Source: Streptomyces griseoloalbus (GTDB lineage: Bacteria; Actinomycetota; Actinomycetes; Streptomycetales; Streptomycetaceae). From it: a stretch of 64,000 nucleotides of DNA. The stretch lies in contig BMUD01000022.1 of the NCBI GenBank assembly GCA_014650015.1, forward strand, positions 59,295 to 123,294, read 5' to 3'. Made by a program: the position numbers and the translations under genes. Of this stretch, positions 39,763-48,709 are shown one piece after another (position 1 is the first letter of the stretch; each line of letters begins with the position of its first letter). Under the pieces are notes generated by a model. That model searched no databases and was not told where the DNA came from. It worked only from the letters and a program-made list of their open reading frames with translations.

Positions 39763-41997
39763 TCAGCGTTCGGATGCCTTCACCGGCACGCCCAGGGGAC
39801 GGGCGAGGCCCACCACGGCCTCGTCCAGGCGTTCCAGGTGTCGTAGCACCCGGTCGGTGATGCGGCCGTAGCGGGCCGTGCCGTCGCCGCCCAGCAGGGA
39901 GGCGATGCTCGGGCCCGTCTCGACCGGCGCCGTGTGGTCTCGGTCCGCGACGCGGGCCGAGATGGTCCCGATGTTGCGCACCGTGCGCCCCGCCGCCCCG
40001 CGCAGCCGGGGGTCCGCCGCGATCGAGGGATGGGTCGGCAGCAGCTCGGCCGTCGCCGCCAGCGAACGCGCGTGATACGCGCAGGTCTCCAGCAATGCCA
40101 CCACGTACCGGGCGGTGGTGCGCCGGGCCCGCAGCGGGGTGACCGGGTGGGTGAGCGGCTGGGTGGCGGCGCGCAGATCGCCCAGAGCCTGGTCCAGCTC
40201 CCGTGCCCGGTCCAGCAGGTCGTCGGCGGGGCCCCCGCTGAGCTGTCCGACGGCCGCCTCGGTGACCTCGGCCAGCCGTTCCAGCACGGTGACCAGCAAC
40301 TCGCTGGTGCGCCGGTCGGTGTTCACCGGCAGCACCAGCGCCGCCGCGACCACCCCGCAGGCCGCGCCCAGCGCCGTCTCCTCCACGCGCAGCACCAGCA
40401 CCTCCCAGCTGTAGGTGTGCAGCAGGGTGTAGAGCAGCCCGAGCATCGCGGTCACGAAGAACGACATCAGCGTGTAGGAGAGCGGCGCCGTGTAGAACAT
40501 CGCGAAGATCAGCACCAGCACCAGGACGAACGCCGTCAGGGTGTGCGATCCCACCAGGCCGGCCAGCACGATGCCGGCCACGACGCCGAACACCGTGCCC
40601 AGCAGCCGCCGGTAGCCCTTGACCAGGATCTCGCCGGTGGAGGCCGTGTTGATGAACACGATCCAGCAGGTCAGCACCGCCCAGTACCAGCGGTCGGTGG
40701 ACAGCAGTTCGCCTCCGACGATGGCCAGTGTGGAGCCCACGGCGACCTGGACGGCCGCGCGTGTGGTGGGCCGTTGCAGCCCCTTCGCCGAGTCGTCCGG
40801 CTCGCCCTCGTCGCCCGCGTCGATGGCGGCGTCCTCGGCGTCCAGCTCCTCCCGGGAACGGGCCGTCGCCGGGCTGTCGTCCGACTCGTCCTGCGGGCCT
40901 TCGAGCGCGATGCGCAGCCCCATGACGGCGCGGGCGGCCTCACCGACGGCCCGGAACACGTCCTGCACCGCCGACGAGGCGGGCGGCAGGTTCTCCTCGT
41001 CCCGGTAGCCGAGCAGCCGGTTGCGTACCTGGGCCACGGCCGTCCCCGCCACCCCGGTCCGCAGCACGAGCGCGCGGAGCGCGAGCAGATCCCGGCGCAG
41101 TACGGCGGTGGCCTCGTCCGTGCCGGGCAGCCGGCCGGTCTCCGGGGCGGGCGCGCCGGGCAGATGCAGGGTGAGGGTGTCCGCCCGTTCGGCGCTGCGC
41201 GCGGACAGCAGCAGCAGACCGAGCCGCTCGGCGGCGATCTCGGCGTCCGCGACCCGGCGCTGCACCAGCCGTGCCGTCGACTCGTCGGGCGTACCCTCCT
41301 CCAGCCGGGTCTGGATCATCAGGGCCGTCTCGTGCAGCCGGGCGTTGCCCTCCCGTACGTCCTCCAGCGCCTTGTCCACCTCGTCCGGCCCGGCGTCGAG
41401 CAGCACCAGCTGCGCGGAGACGAGCTGGGCCAGCCGGGCCCGGAACGCCTGGCGCAGCCGCTCGAGCAGCCCCGCGGGCGTCACGGGGACGACGGCGAAC
41501 CGCACCAGGGCGCTGCACGCGAACGCCACGGTCAGGGCGGCCCACAGCCCCGGCAGTTCCGAGGCGGAGGCGCCGACGAACAGCGCCAGGAAGTAGACCT
41601 GGAACCCGATCAGACCGAGCGCGGTCCCGCGGTCGCCGAACCGGCGGCCGTAGACCGCGCAGAAGATGAGGACCACGAAGAAGACGTCCCCGACGACCAG
41701 CCGCTCGCTGAGCACCGCGCCCAGCGACACCGACACCAGCGCCACCGGCAGGCCGAAGGCCAGCGTGATCGCCTGGGCGCCGCGCTGCCTCTCCCGGATG
41801 GCGAAGGTGGCGACCATCGCCGCCATGGCCCCTGCCACCAAATGGGTGACCTCGGACCCCACGGAGGCGAGCACGGCCAGCGTCAGCGCGATGGCCCCCA
41901 CCGTCCGCAGCCCGGCCGTCAGCCGCAGCAGCCCGGGATCGGACGCCGCCAGACGGTCCCGCAGCCGTGCCCGCACCGAGCGTCCCGCCGCTTTCAC
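39763..41997 (-). CDS. FUSC-family transporter (aromatic acid exporter-like)
   Basis: 744 residues. Two blocks of about six hydrophobic helices (roughly 20-175 and 410-565) are separated by a long soluble coil-rich region, the layout of the FUSC/AaeB-like family. The first block has V-T-H-L-V-A-G-A-M-A-A-M-V-A-T-F; the second has W-Y-W-A-V-L-T-C-W-I-V-F-I-N-T. Such proteins extrude aromatic acids or other organic anions. Single gene upstream of the NADH dehydrogenase gene's stop, same strand, 78-base gap. Confidence 0.85.
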   Translation of the reverse strand: MKAAGRSVRARLRDRLAASDPGLLRLTAGLRTVGAIALTLAVLASVGSEVTHLVAGAMAAMVATFAIRERQRGAQAITLAFGLPVALVSVSLGAVLSERLVVGDVFFVVLIFCAVYGRRFGDRGTALGLIGFQVYFLALFVGASASELPGLWAALTVAFACSALVRFAVVPVTPAGLLERLRQAFRARLAQLVSAQLVLLDAGPDEVDKALEDVREGNARLHETALMIQTRLEEGTPDESTARLVQRRVADAEIAAERLGLLLLSARSAERADTLTLHLPGAPAPETGRLPGTDEATAVLRRDLLALRALVLRTGVAGTAVAQVRNRLLGYRDEENLPPASSAVQDVFRAVGEAARAVMGLRIALEGPQDESDDSPATARSREELDAEDAAIDAGDEGEPDDSAKGLQRPTTRAAVQVAVGSTLAIVGGELLSTDRWYWAVLTCWIVFINTASTGEILVKGYRRLLGTVFGVVAGIVLAGLVGSHTLTAFVLVLVLIFAMFYTAPLSYTLMSFFVTAMLGLLYTLLHTYSWEVLVLRVEETALGAACGVVAAALVLPVNTDRRTSELLVTVLERLAEVTEAAVGQLSGGPADDLLDRARELDQALGDLRAATQPLTHPVTPLRARRTTARYVVALLETCAYHARSLAATAELLPTHPSIAADPRLRGAAGRTVRNIGTISARVADRDHTAPVETGPSIASLLGGDGTARYGRITDRVLRHLERLDEAVVGLARPLGVPVKASER

Positions 41998-42075
41998 CCC
42001 GCCGCACTCTCTCCCGTCACACGCGTTGATCCGGAACCCAGCATCGCACGGCGCGGGCCGATCCGGCCCGCCCGG

Positions 42076-43449
42076 TCACCGCGCCGCCCGGCCCGCCTCC
42101 GCGACGTGCGCCCGCACCTGCTCCGGCGTCAGATACACGCCGGTGAAGTCGAAGTCCCGCAGATTGCCCGGCTTGTGCGCCTGGAACCCGGTGCGGACGA
42201 AGTCGTCGCCGGCCACCGCGTTCAGCAGCCAGTTGGTCATCACCCGCGTCTTGGCGACGTTGGTGCGCAGCGCCGACCAGTGGTAGCCGCGGGCCACCGC
42301 CTGGGCGGGCAGACCGTGCAGTTCCAGGCCGAGCGGCTTGGACACCGCGTCGGTGCCGCCGAGGTCCACCACGAGTCCGAGGTCCCGGTGCACATACGGC
42401 CGCAGCGGCAGGCCGCGCAGGGTCGCGATCACGTTGTCGGCGACGTGCCTGCCCTGCCGCAGGGCGTGCTGCGCGGTCGGCGGGCACACGGCGCCGTCAC
42501 CCTTGGCCTCGTCGGGCACCGCGGCCGCGTCGCCGAGCGCGAACACCCCGTCGTACCCCGGCAGGGACATGTCCGCGGTGACCGCGAGCCGCCCCCGGAC
42601 GGTGTCCGCGCCGAGCGTGGCGATGAGCGGACTGGCGACGACCCCGGCGGTCCAGATCAGGGTGCGGGTGGGCACCACCCGGCCGTCGGTGAAGGTGACC
42701 TCGTCGGGGCCGGCCTTCGCGATGGAGACGCCCAGCGAGATCTCGATGCCGCGCCGGGTCAGGATCTCCTGCGCGCTGCGCCCGAGCGCCTCGCCCAGTT
42801 CGGGCATGAGCCTCGGCGCGATGTCGATCAGATGCCACTTGATCAGGCCCGGGTCCAGCCGCGGATAGCGCTTGACGGCGGCGTGCGTCAGCCGCTGGAG
42901 GCAGGCAGCGGTCTCGGTGCCCGCGTAGCCCCCGCCCACCACCACGAACTGCAGCCGCGAGGCCCGCTCCGCCGGATCGTGGCCCGCGTCGGCCAGGTCG
43001 AGCTGCGAGATGACGTGGTCGCGCAGGTAGGCGGCCTCGGCCAGCGACTTCATCCCGAAGGCGTGGTCCGTCAGTCCCGGGATGTCGAAGGTGCGGGTGA
43101 CGCTGCCGGGGGCCAGCACGATGTAGTCGTACGGCTCGTTGACGGTCTCGCCGTTGATGGTGCGGATGACACAGACCTTGGACCTCAGGTCCACGCCGAT
43201 GGCCCCGCCCGGGATGATCCGGGTGCGGTACCTCTCGCTGCGGCGCAGGGAGAGCGCGACCGACTGCGGGGTCAGCACCCCGGAGGCGACCTGGGGCAGC
43301 AGCGGCAGATAGAGCTGGTAGGAGAACGGCGTCACCAGCGTGAGCTCGGCCTCGTTCGGGGCGAGCCTGCGTTCCAGCCGTCGCACGCACTCCACACCGG
43401 CGAAACCTGCGCCCACCACCAGAATCCTTGGTCGTGTCACGGTGTCCAT
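42076..43449 (-). CDS. Type II NADH dehydrogenase-like flavoprotein
   Basis: 457 residues. The FAD-binding motif I-L-V-V-G-A-G-F-A-G-V-E-C is near the start; the NADH-binding motif V-V-V-G-G-G-Y-A-G-T-E-T is near 185; and the second FAD motif V-F-A-L-G-D-A-A-A-V-P-D lies near 320. C-terminal hydrophobic patch is consistent with peripheral membrane attachment. It transfers electrons from NADH to quinone without proton pumping, as in alternative respiration under stress. ATG 43449 with AGGAAGGG is taken as start; a GTG three codons on is an alternative. Confidence 0.87.
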   Translation of the reverse strand: MDTVTRPRILVVGAGFAGVECVRRLERRLAPNEAELTLVTPFSYQLYLPLLPQVASGVLTPQSVALSLRRSERYRTRIIPGGAIGVDLRSKVCVIRTINGETVNEPYDYIVLAPGSVTRTFDIPGLTDHAFGMKSLAEAAYLRDHVISQLDLADAGHDPAERASRLQFVVVGGGYAGTETAACLQRLTHAAVKRYPRLDPGLIKWHLIDIAPRLMPELGEALGRSAQEILTRRGIEISLGVSIAKAGPDEVTFTDGRVVPTRTLIWTAGVVASPLIATLGADTVRGRLAVTADMSLPGYDGVFALGDAAAVPDEAKGDGAVCPPTAQHALRQGRHVADNVIATLRGLPLRPYVHRDLGLVVDLGGTDAVSKPLGLELHGLPAQAVARGYHWSALRTNVAKTRVMTNWLLNAVAGDDFVRTGFQAHKPGNLRDFDFTGVYLTPEQVRAHVAEAGRAAR

Positions 43450-43579
43450 CCCTTCCTGCGGCTCCAGGCGGTCCGCCTCGAACATCCACCCCTGACGCGT
43501 GCCCCTGTTCAGCACCACGATGCCCGCACCGGCGCCGGAACGCACCGGGAAGCCCCGGGCGGGCGCGCGCGGGGTCCGG

Positions 43580-45322
43580 TCAGCCGTGCAGATGGCACAG
43601 CAGCAGGCAGACGTCGTCGTCGCGTTCGGAATCGCTCAGCAGCGGATGCAGGATCCGGTCCGCCGCGTCCTCGAGGTCCGCGCCCAGCTCCGCGGAACCG
43701 AACGAACCGAGGGCCGCGGCGAGCCGCTCGATACCGGGGTCGATGCCCTTAGCCCGCCGCTCGACCAGCCCGTCCGTGTAGAGCGCGAGCGTCGACCCCG
43801 GTGTCAGCCGCTCGGTGTGATCGGCGATCTCCTGTTGCAGCGGGATGCCGAGCATGGCGCCCGGCTTGGCGTCCAGGGTGCGCACCCGCCCGTCGGGCAG
43901 CCGCAGCACGGGCGGCGGATGACCCGCGGCGGCCCATGTCAGCGTGTGCTCGTCCGGATGGAACCGGGCGATGACGGCGGTGGCGAACAGGTCGGGCTGG
44001 AGATGGTGCAGGAACTCGTGCAGCCGGGTGAGCAGCAGGCCCGGGCTGCCGCCGTCGACGGCGTAGGCCCGCAGGGCGGTGCGCAGCTGGCTCATCATCA
44101 CCGCGGCGTGCAGGCCGTGCCCCGTCACATCGCCGATGACGGTGATCAGACTGCCGTCCCGCTGCCGGAACGCGTCGTACCAGTCGCCGCCGATGTTCAG
44201 CCCGTGCGTGGCCGGCAGATAGCGCGCGGCCAGACTCAGGCCCGGCCTGGTCGGCAGGTCGGTGAGCAGGGCGCGTTGCAGCGTCTCGGCGATGTCACGG
44301 TTGTGCTCGAACCGGCGGGCGTTGTCGAGGGCGATGCCGGCCCGCCGGGCGAGCTCGATCAGCATGACCGCGTCGTCCGGGTCCCAGCGCTCGCCGGGCG
44401 GCGACAGCGTCAGCACACCCAGCGGCGCCCGGCGGGTCAGCAACGGGATGCACAGCAGGGGCCGGTGGGGGTCCAGGGCCGAGGGCGGCCGGTCGTCGAC
44501 GCCGGGCAGGCCGCCGGGGTGGCCGGCGGCGTACTGCGGGCGCCCGGTGCGGGCCGCGCGGACCGCCGCGGCCGGGTGGGCCGTCGGCCGGTGCCGGTCG
44601 TCGTCCTGGTCGAACAGCCATACGTCGACGCCGCGGGCGTAGCGCGGCACCAGCAGCTCCGGCAGCCGGCGCACGATCTCGTCGTGATTCAGGGAGGCGT
44701 TCAGCGCGGCGCTCGCGTCCGCGAGGAACGTCAGTCTGCGGCGCGCGTTCTCCGCCTCGTTGCGGGCCCGGCGCTCGGCGGCGAACGCCTCCCGCTGCGC
44801 GCGTCCCGCCGCGTCCAGTTCGGCGTGCAGCGCCAGCACGCCCTGGTTGGTCTGGTGCAGTTCCTCCCGGTGGAAGGCGACCAGCCTCTCCTGCTCGGCG
44901 AGCTTGTCCAGCACCACGGCCGTGTCCTCGTCGGCGCCCAGCAACGCCTCGGACAGCACGGCCGAATCCTCCGGCACCGTGCCGGTGTCGGCCACCCGGC
45001 CCGGCTCGGGGCACGGGACGGTCACCGTCCACGGGGTGCCGTAGGCGGCACCCGCCCCGGGGGAGGGCGTCAGCATGGCGTGCAGCGTCGCTTCCTCCTG
45101 GGGCGAACCCGGTGAGTCCGGTGCACCGGGCCCACCGGGCCCGTCCAGGGTGAGCACCCAGGTGCCGCCCTTGGTGAGGCACTGACGCAACTGGTCGCTG
45201 AGCGCCGCGGCCAGCCGGGCGCGTTCGACGGTGGGCACCCCGTACGCCGCGGCCAGCCGTGCGACGGTGATCCGGGCGCGCGCCGCGTCCGTGACCGTCC
45301 GGATCTGCCATGTGCGCGTCAT
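43580..45322 (-). CDS. SpoIIE-type PP2C phosphatase with GAF domain (RsbU-like)
   Basis: 580 residues. The N-terminal 100 residues resemble a degenerate RsbT-like part (T-V-E-R-A-R-L-A-A-A-L-S-D-Q-L-R); a coiled coil follows at about 130-195, then a GAF domain at 205-335, and a SpoIIE/PP2C domain at 345-580 with L-N-I-G-G-D-W-Y-D-A and I-G-D-V-T-G-H-G-L-H-A-A metal-site motifs and D-D-D-V-C-L-L at the end. It dephosphorylates STAS proteins. Last gene of the rsbR-S-T operon; its ATG overlaps the stop of the upstream phosphatase gene. Confidence 0.88.
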   Translation of the reverse strand: MTRTWQIRTVTDAARARITVARLAAAYGVPTVERARLAAALSDQLRQCLTKGGTWVLTLDGPGGPGAPDSPGSPQEEATLHAMLTPSPGAGAAYGTPWTVTVPCPEPGRVADTGTVPEDSAVLSEALLGADEDTAVVLDKLAEQERLVAFHREELHQTNQGVLALHAELDAAGRAQREAFAAERRARNEAENARRRLTFLADASAALNASLNHDEIVRRLPELLVPRYARGVDVWLFDQDDDRHRPTAHPAAAVRAARTGRPQYAAGHPGGLPGVDDRPPSALDPHRPLLCIPLLTRRAPLGVLTLSPPGERWDPDDAVMLIELARRAGIALDNARRFEHNRDIAETLQRALLTDLPTRPGLSLAARYLPATHGLNIGGDWYDAFRQRDGSLITVIGDVTGHGLHAAVMMSQLRTALRAYAVDGGSPGLLLTRLHEFLHHLQPDLFATAVIARFHPDEHTLTWAAAGHPPPVLRLPDGRVRTLDAKPGAMLGIPLQQEIADHTERLTPGSTLALYTDGLVERRAKGIDPGIERLAAALGSFGSAELGADLEDAADRILHPLLSDSERDDDVCLLLCHLHG

Positions 45323-46389
45323 GAACGGTCCGGCGGGACGGGGGCCAGTACGACCACGGCGGTGTCGTCCCGCACCGGGCGCGCGGGACTGCCGGCGTCC
45401 CGGACGGCCACGGCGGCCGTCACGGCCGGGTCGGCCGGCGGCACACCCGTGCCCGGGGGCGGCGTCCAGCGGCCGGGCAGGCCGTCGGTGTGCACGATCA
45501 GCAGGCTCTGCGCGGACCAGGCCACCTCGTCCTCCCGCACGGTACGAGGCCGGTGCACCCCGACGATGCCGGGCATGGACAGCAGGGACCGCCAGCGGTC
45601 GCCCTCCCGCAGCCGGGCCGTCACATTGCCGATCCCCGCGAAGCGCAGCCGGCCGGCCCAGGTGTCGAGCTGGGCCACGGCTACGGCCGCGCCCCGGGTG
45701 CCGGACAGCGCCGAGTGGAGCTCTCGCAGCGACTCGGCCGGCGGGAGATGCGCCCAGTGGCGCAGCGCCTCGACCGCGGCGGTCGAGGCGAGAGCCGCCT
45801 CGCTCCCGTGGCCCAGACCGTCGGCCAGCATCAGCGTCAGACGGTCACCGGACCTGACCCAGGCCCAGGCGTCACCCGAGAAGTCCGCACCGGCGAACGG
45901 GACGTTGACACCACCGGCGCGCACCTCGGACGCCATCGACGGGCCGCCGCCCCCCTGGACCGCCTCCTCGGCGGCGGGGCCGACGCGGGCCACCGCCACG
46001 GTGCCCCGGCCGAACACGCTGTGCACGTCGAAGTCGTCGGCGAGACGCCGGCACGTGCCGAGGCCCGCGCCGAGCGAGCCCGTCGTGGAGAACCCGTCCC
46101 GCAGCGCGCCGGCCACATGAGCGATGCCCGGCCCGTGGTCGATCGCGGTGATCTGCACGGCCCGCCCCGGCCGGCCCTCCCGCGCCGCGGGCGGGTCCAC
46201 GACGTCGACGAGCACCTGACCGGCCTGCGCGTGCTTGAGGAGATTGGTGGCGAGCTCGGTCGCCACCAGCGACACGGCCGCGAGCCGCCGCTCGTCCAGC
46301 CCGGCCAGGGCCGCGGCGTCCTCCGCCGCGACCCGGACATCACGCACCCGGGTCGAGTCCTGCACCGGCACGTCCCAGACCCGGGGCAT
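45319..46389 (-). CDS. RsbT-like ATPase fused to SpoIIE-type phosphatase (RsbX-like)
   Basis: 356 residues. Residues 5-140 are a GHKL kinase domain (V-A-T-E-L-A-T-N-L-L-K-H-A N-box, D-H-G-P-G-I G1, L-G-A-G-L-G-T-C-R-R G2). Residues 155-350 are a PP2C-like domain (D-F-S-G-D-A-W-A-W, M-L-A-D-G-L-G-H-G-S-E-A). It combines kinase and phosphatase on one chain, as known for a family of ATP-binding SpoIIE proteins, and would phosphorylate and/or reset the stressosome STAS proteins. Its ATG (46389) overlaps the stop of the rsbT gene by one base (TGATG). Confidence 0.88.
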   Translation of the reverse strand: MPRVWDVPVQDSTRVRDVRVAAEDAAALAGLDERRLAAVSLVATELATNLLKHAQAGQVLVDVVDPPAAREGRPGRAVQITAIDHGPGIAHVAGALRDGFSTTGSLGAGLGTCRRLADDFDVHSVFGRGTVAVARVGPAAEEAVQGGGGPSMASEVRAGGVNVPFAGADFSGDAWAWVRSGDRLTLMLADGLGHGSEAALASTAAVEALRHWAHLPPAESLRELHSALSGTRGAAVAVAQLDTWAGRLRFAGIGNVTARLREGDRWRSLLSMPGIVGVHRPRTVREDEVAWSAQSLLIVHTDGLPGRWTPPPGTGVPPADPAVTAAVAVRDAGSPARPVRDDTAVVVLAPVPPDRS

Positions 46390-46832
46390 CAGACGCCCTC
46401 GCGCGGACGCGGCGGCCGGGACACCCACGAGGTCACCCGCACCGTGGTCCCCGACCCCGGCGCGCTGTCGACCGCGAAGTCGTGCACCAGGCGCCGCGCG
46501 CCGCCCAGCCCCATCCCCAGCCCGCCGCCGGAGGTGTAGCCGTCGCTCAGCGCACGGTCGAGGTCCACGATGCCCGGTCCCGAGTCGCTGAAGGTCAGCC
46601 GCAGACCGTCGATCCCGCCGGTGGTGGTGACGTGCGCCGCCTCCATCCGGCCGCCGCCGCCGTGCACCAGGGTGTTGCGCGCCAGCTCGCTGGCGGCGGT
46701 CACCAGCTTCGTCTGGTCCACCAGGCCGAAGCCGAGCAGGGCGGCGGCCTGCCGCACATGCTGACGCACCCACACCAGGTCCATGTCCGACCGGATGGGC
46801 AGGCGGGCCTCGACGCCCGCGGCGGTGTGCAT
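46389..46832 (-). CDS. rsbT: RsbT-type stressosome kinase
   Basis: 147 residues, GHKL kinase closest in layout to RsbT: L-V-T-A-A-S-E-L-A-R-N-T-L-V-H-G-G-G-G (N-box), F-S-D-S-G-P-G-I (G1), G-G-G-L-G-M-G-L-G-G-A-R-R-L-V (G2), and a short S-G-T-T-V-R-V end. RsbT phosphorylates RsbR and RsbS and, when released, switches on an RsbU-type phosphatase. Both ends overlap neighbouring genes (TGATG at each junction), so expression is coupled with rsbS. Confidence 0.9.
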   Translation of the reverse strand: MHTAAGVEARLPIRSDMDLVWVRQHVRQAAALLGFGLVDQTKLVTAASELARNTLVHGGGGRMEAAHVTTTGGIDGLRLTFSDSGPGIVDLDRALSDGYTSGGGLGMGLGGARRLVHDFAVDSAPGSGTTVRVTSWVSRPPRPREGV

Positions 46833-47251
46833 CACGGACTCTCCTCGCGCCTGCCGCCGGAACGGGACGACACGACGGGCTGTGCGAGAAGCTCCATGGC
46901 CGCCTCGGTGGTGAGCGCGGTCCGCAGCCCCGGCAGCGTCAGGCCCAGCTCCACCAGGGTGATGGCGACCGCCGGCCGCATACCGGCCACCACGGTCCGC
47001 GCGGCCAGCAGTTCGGTCTGGGCCGCGATCTCGGCCAGCACCCGCCCGAGGAAGGAGTCGACGATCTCCACCCCGGAGATGTCGATGACCACACCACCGA
47101 CCCCGCTGCGGGCGATGGTCTCCGACAGGTCCTGCTGAAGCCGGTGCGCCGTGCTGTCGTGCAGGTCCCCCTGAAGGGTGACCAGCAGCACGTCGCCGAG
47201 CCTGAGGACCGGCACATGTCCCGCGACCGGGCGGGAGAACTCCTCGCTCAC
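46832..47251 (-). CDS. rsbS: RsbS-type stressosome STAS protein
   Basis: 139 residues, one STAS domain. The phosphoacceptor is S59 in V-I-D-I-S-G-V-E-I-V-D-S-F-L-G, the same position as S59 of B. subtilis RsbS. RsbS and RsbR build the 1.8 MDa stressosome core that holds RsbT. GTG 47251 overlaps the rsbR stop (GTGA). A basic C-terminal tail (S-S-R-S-G-G-R-R) is an addition beyond the STAS fold. Confidence 0.92.
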   Translation of the reverse strand: MSEEFSRPVAGHVPVLRLGDVLLVTLQGDLHDSTAHRLQQDLSETIARSGVGGVVIDISGVEIVDSFLGRVLAEIAAQTELLAARTVVAGMRPAVAITLVELGLTLPGLRTALTTEAAMELLAQPVVSSRSGGRREESP

Positions 47252-48147
47252 CGGTGGCCCGCACCGTCGGGCGTCACGTTCACGATGTTCGCCCCCAGCT
47301 CGTGCAGGCAGTACCCGAGCGCGTCGGCGAGGCTCGCACGGGTCTTCACCGTGCCGAGGTCCAGACCCAGATGCACGATGGTCTGCGCTATCGCCGGACG
47401 GATACCGGACACCACGCACTCCGCGCCCATCAGCCGGGCCGCGGCGACCGTCTTCATCAGGTGCTGTGCCACCAGTGAGTCGACGGTCGGCACACCGGTG
47501 ATGTCGAGGATCGCGAACCGGGCGTGCTGGTCGACGACCGCGTTCAGCAGGGTCTCCATCACCCCCTGGCTGCGGGCGCTGTCCAGCGTCCCGATCAGCG
47601 GGACCGCCACGATGCCGTCCCAGAGCTTGATCACCGGCGTCGCCACCTCCAGCAGCTGGAGCCGCTGCCGGTCGATGAGGGCCTGCACCTCGCTCAGCGC
47701 CGTCTGCATGGCCACCAGACGCAGCGTGCCCAGCAGCACGCTGAGCGTCGTCGTGCACTCCCGCAGCCGCTCGGGCGTCTCCCCCTCCAGATCGGCCACC
47801 AGCAGGTTGTCCACCGGCGGCAACAGCGCGGCCAGCTCGCTCGACACCTGGGTGGTGGACAGCCCCGCGCGGGAGCGGGCCGCCCCCATCCGCGCCAGCT
47901 GCTCGCGCACACCGGTGAAGCCCGCGGCGTCCGGGTCCTCGACCCGCTGCGCGTCGGCCACCTGGGCCAGCGCGTCGACGACCACCTTGCCCGCCTCCAC
48001 CGCCTCGTCGCGCGAGACCGTGAACACCGTACGGAACAGGGGCTCGTCCGCCCACCGCTGGGCGATCTGCTCGCGTCGGCGCCGCAGGAAGTCCCTGACC
48101 GCGTGCGTGGGTGTTCCGGGTGATCCGGCCGCTTCGTGCTCCGGCAC
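47248..48147 (-). CDS. rsbR: RsbR-type stressosome sensor with C-terminal STAS domain
   Basis: 299 residues. The N-terminal 150 are helical (RsbR_N-like non-heme-globin/helical sensor region: F-L-R-R-R-R-E-Q-I-A-Q-R-W near the start), and 165-290 are a STAS domain. Thr170 (E-V-A-T-P-V-I) and Thr217 (L-D-I-T-G-V-P-T-V-D-S) correspond in context to the two RsbT-phosphorylated threonines of RsbRA. GTG 48147 with GAGGAG ahead. First gene of the five-gene operon rsbR-rsbS-rsbT-phosphatase-phosphatase, following a STAS gene after 67 bases. Confidence 0.9.
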   Translation of the reverse strand: MPEHEAAGSPGTPTHAVRDFLRRRREQIAQRWADEPLFRTVFTVSRDEAVEAGKVVVDALAQVADAQRVEDPDAAGFTGVREQLARMGAARSRAGLSTTQVSSELAALLPPVDNLLVADLEGETPERLRECTTTLSVLLGTLRLVAMQTALSEVQALIDRQRLQLLEVATPVIKLWDGIVAVPLIGTLDSARSQGVMETLLNAVVDQHARFAILDITGVPTVDSLVAQHLMKTVAAARLMGAECVVSGIRPAIAQTIVHLGLDLGTVKTRASLADALGYCLHELGANIVNVTPDGAGHR

Positions 48148-48214
48148 CTTGTGTTCTCCTCGTCGTGGTTGCGTCGCACCGGGTTCCTCCCGGGCGCGAG
48201 AGTGCGCGTCGTGC

Positions 48215-48607
48215 TCAGGCTTCCGGTTCGGCCGGGGCCCCCGGCAGCCGGTCGACGCGCTCCAGCGCCTCGTCGGCGCTCTCCGAGACGGGGACGGTGA
48301 TGCTCACGCCCGTCAGGTCCAGGATGCGGCGCACCGCGGGGGCGGGGGAGATGATGTGCACGCTCCCCGGCAGCTCCCGCGCCTCCTGATACACCCGCAG
48401 GATGATGTTCATACCGGACGAGTCCATGAAGGGGACCGCCGACAGGTCGAGCAGGAAGTGCCGGCGGCCGTGATGGAGCTGGTTCGCCAGGTGGTGCTGG
48501 AACTCGGTCGCCGTGTCGACGTCCAAATACCCCTCCACCGTGAGAAGGGCCACGTCCTCACGTGGCAGCGTCACCTCTACGGACAGCGGGTCCTGGGCAA
48601 TGGGCAC
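48215..48607 (-). CDS. STAS anti-sigma factor antagonist (RsbV/ArsI-like)
   Basis: 130 residues, one STAS domain: L-L-T-V-E-G-Y-L-D-V-D-T-A-T-E-F near 22-37 and the phosphorylation site D-L-S-A-V-P-F-M-D-S-S-G-M-N (S63). Unphosphorylated, such a protein pulls a HATPase anti-sigma factor off its sigma factor. I take GTG 48607 as start because GGAGG lies five bases ahead. A SigB-type promoter is at 48654-48678, so the gene looks to be in the regulon it controls. Position suggests the ArsI protein of S. coelicolor (memory). Confidence 0.88.
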   Translation of the reverse strand: MPIAQDPLSVEVTLPREDVALLTVEGYLDVDTATEFQHHLANQLHHGRRHFLLDLSAVPFMDSSGMNIILRVYQEARELPGSVHIISPAPAVRRILDLTGVSITVPVSESADEALERVDRLPGAPAEPEA

Positions 48608-48653
48608 GAGTACCTCCAACAAGGTGATCAAGCTCTTCGTCGCGCAGCCGCGC

Positions 48654-48678
48654 GTACCCCCGATTCGCCCGGTCATGC
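48654..48678 (-). promoter_or_regulatory. Candidate SigB-type promoter for the STAS gene and possibly the rsb operon
   Basis: On the minus strand: GCAT, 15-base spacer, GGGTAC (plus-strand 48675-48678 and 48654-48659), about 47 bases before the GTG at 48607. Confidence 0.5.
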
Positions 48679-48709
48679 CTCAGCCGCGCCCGCGACGGGA
48701 CTTCTCCTC

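Noticed and set aside
39934-43752. 1272-codon open frame antisense to the FUSC and NADH dehydrogenase genes
   Set aside because: Rich in Arg, Pro, Gly, Gln and His with no domain; the opposite strand carries clear families. A shadow frame caused by high GC.
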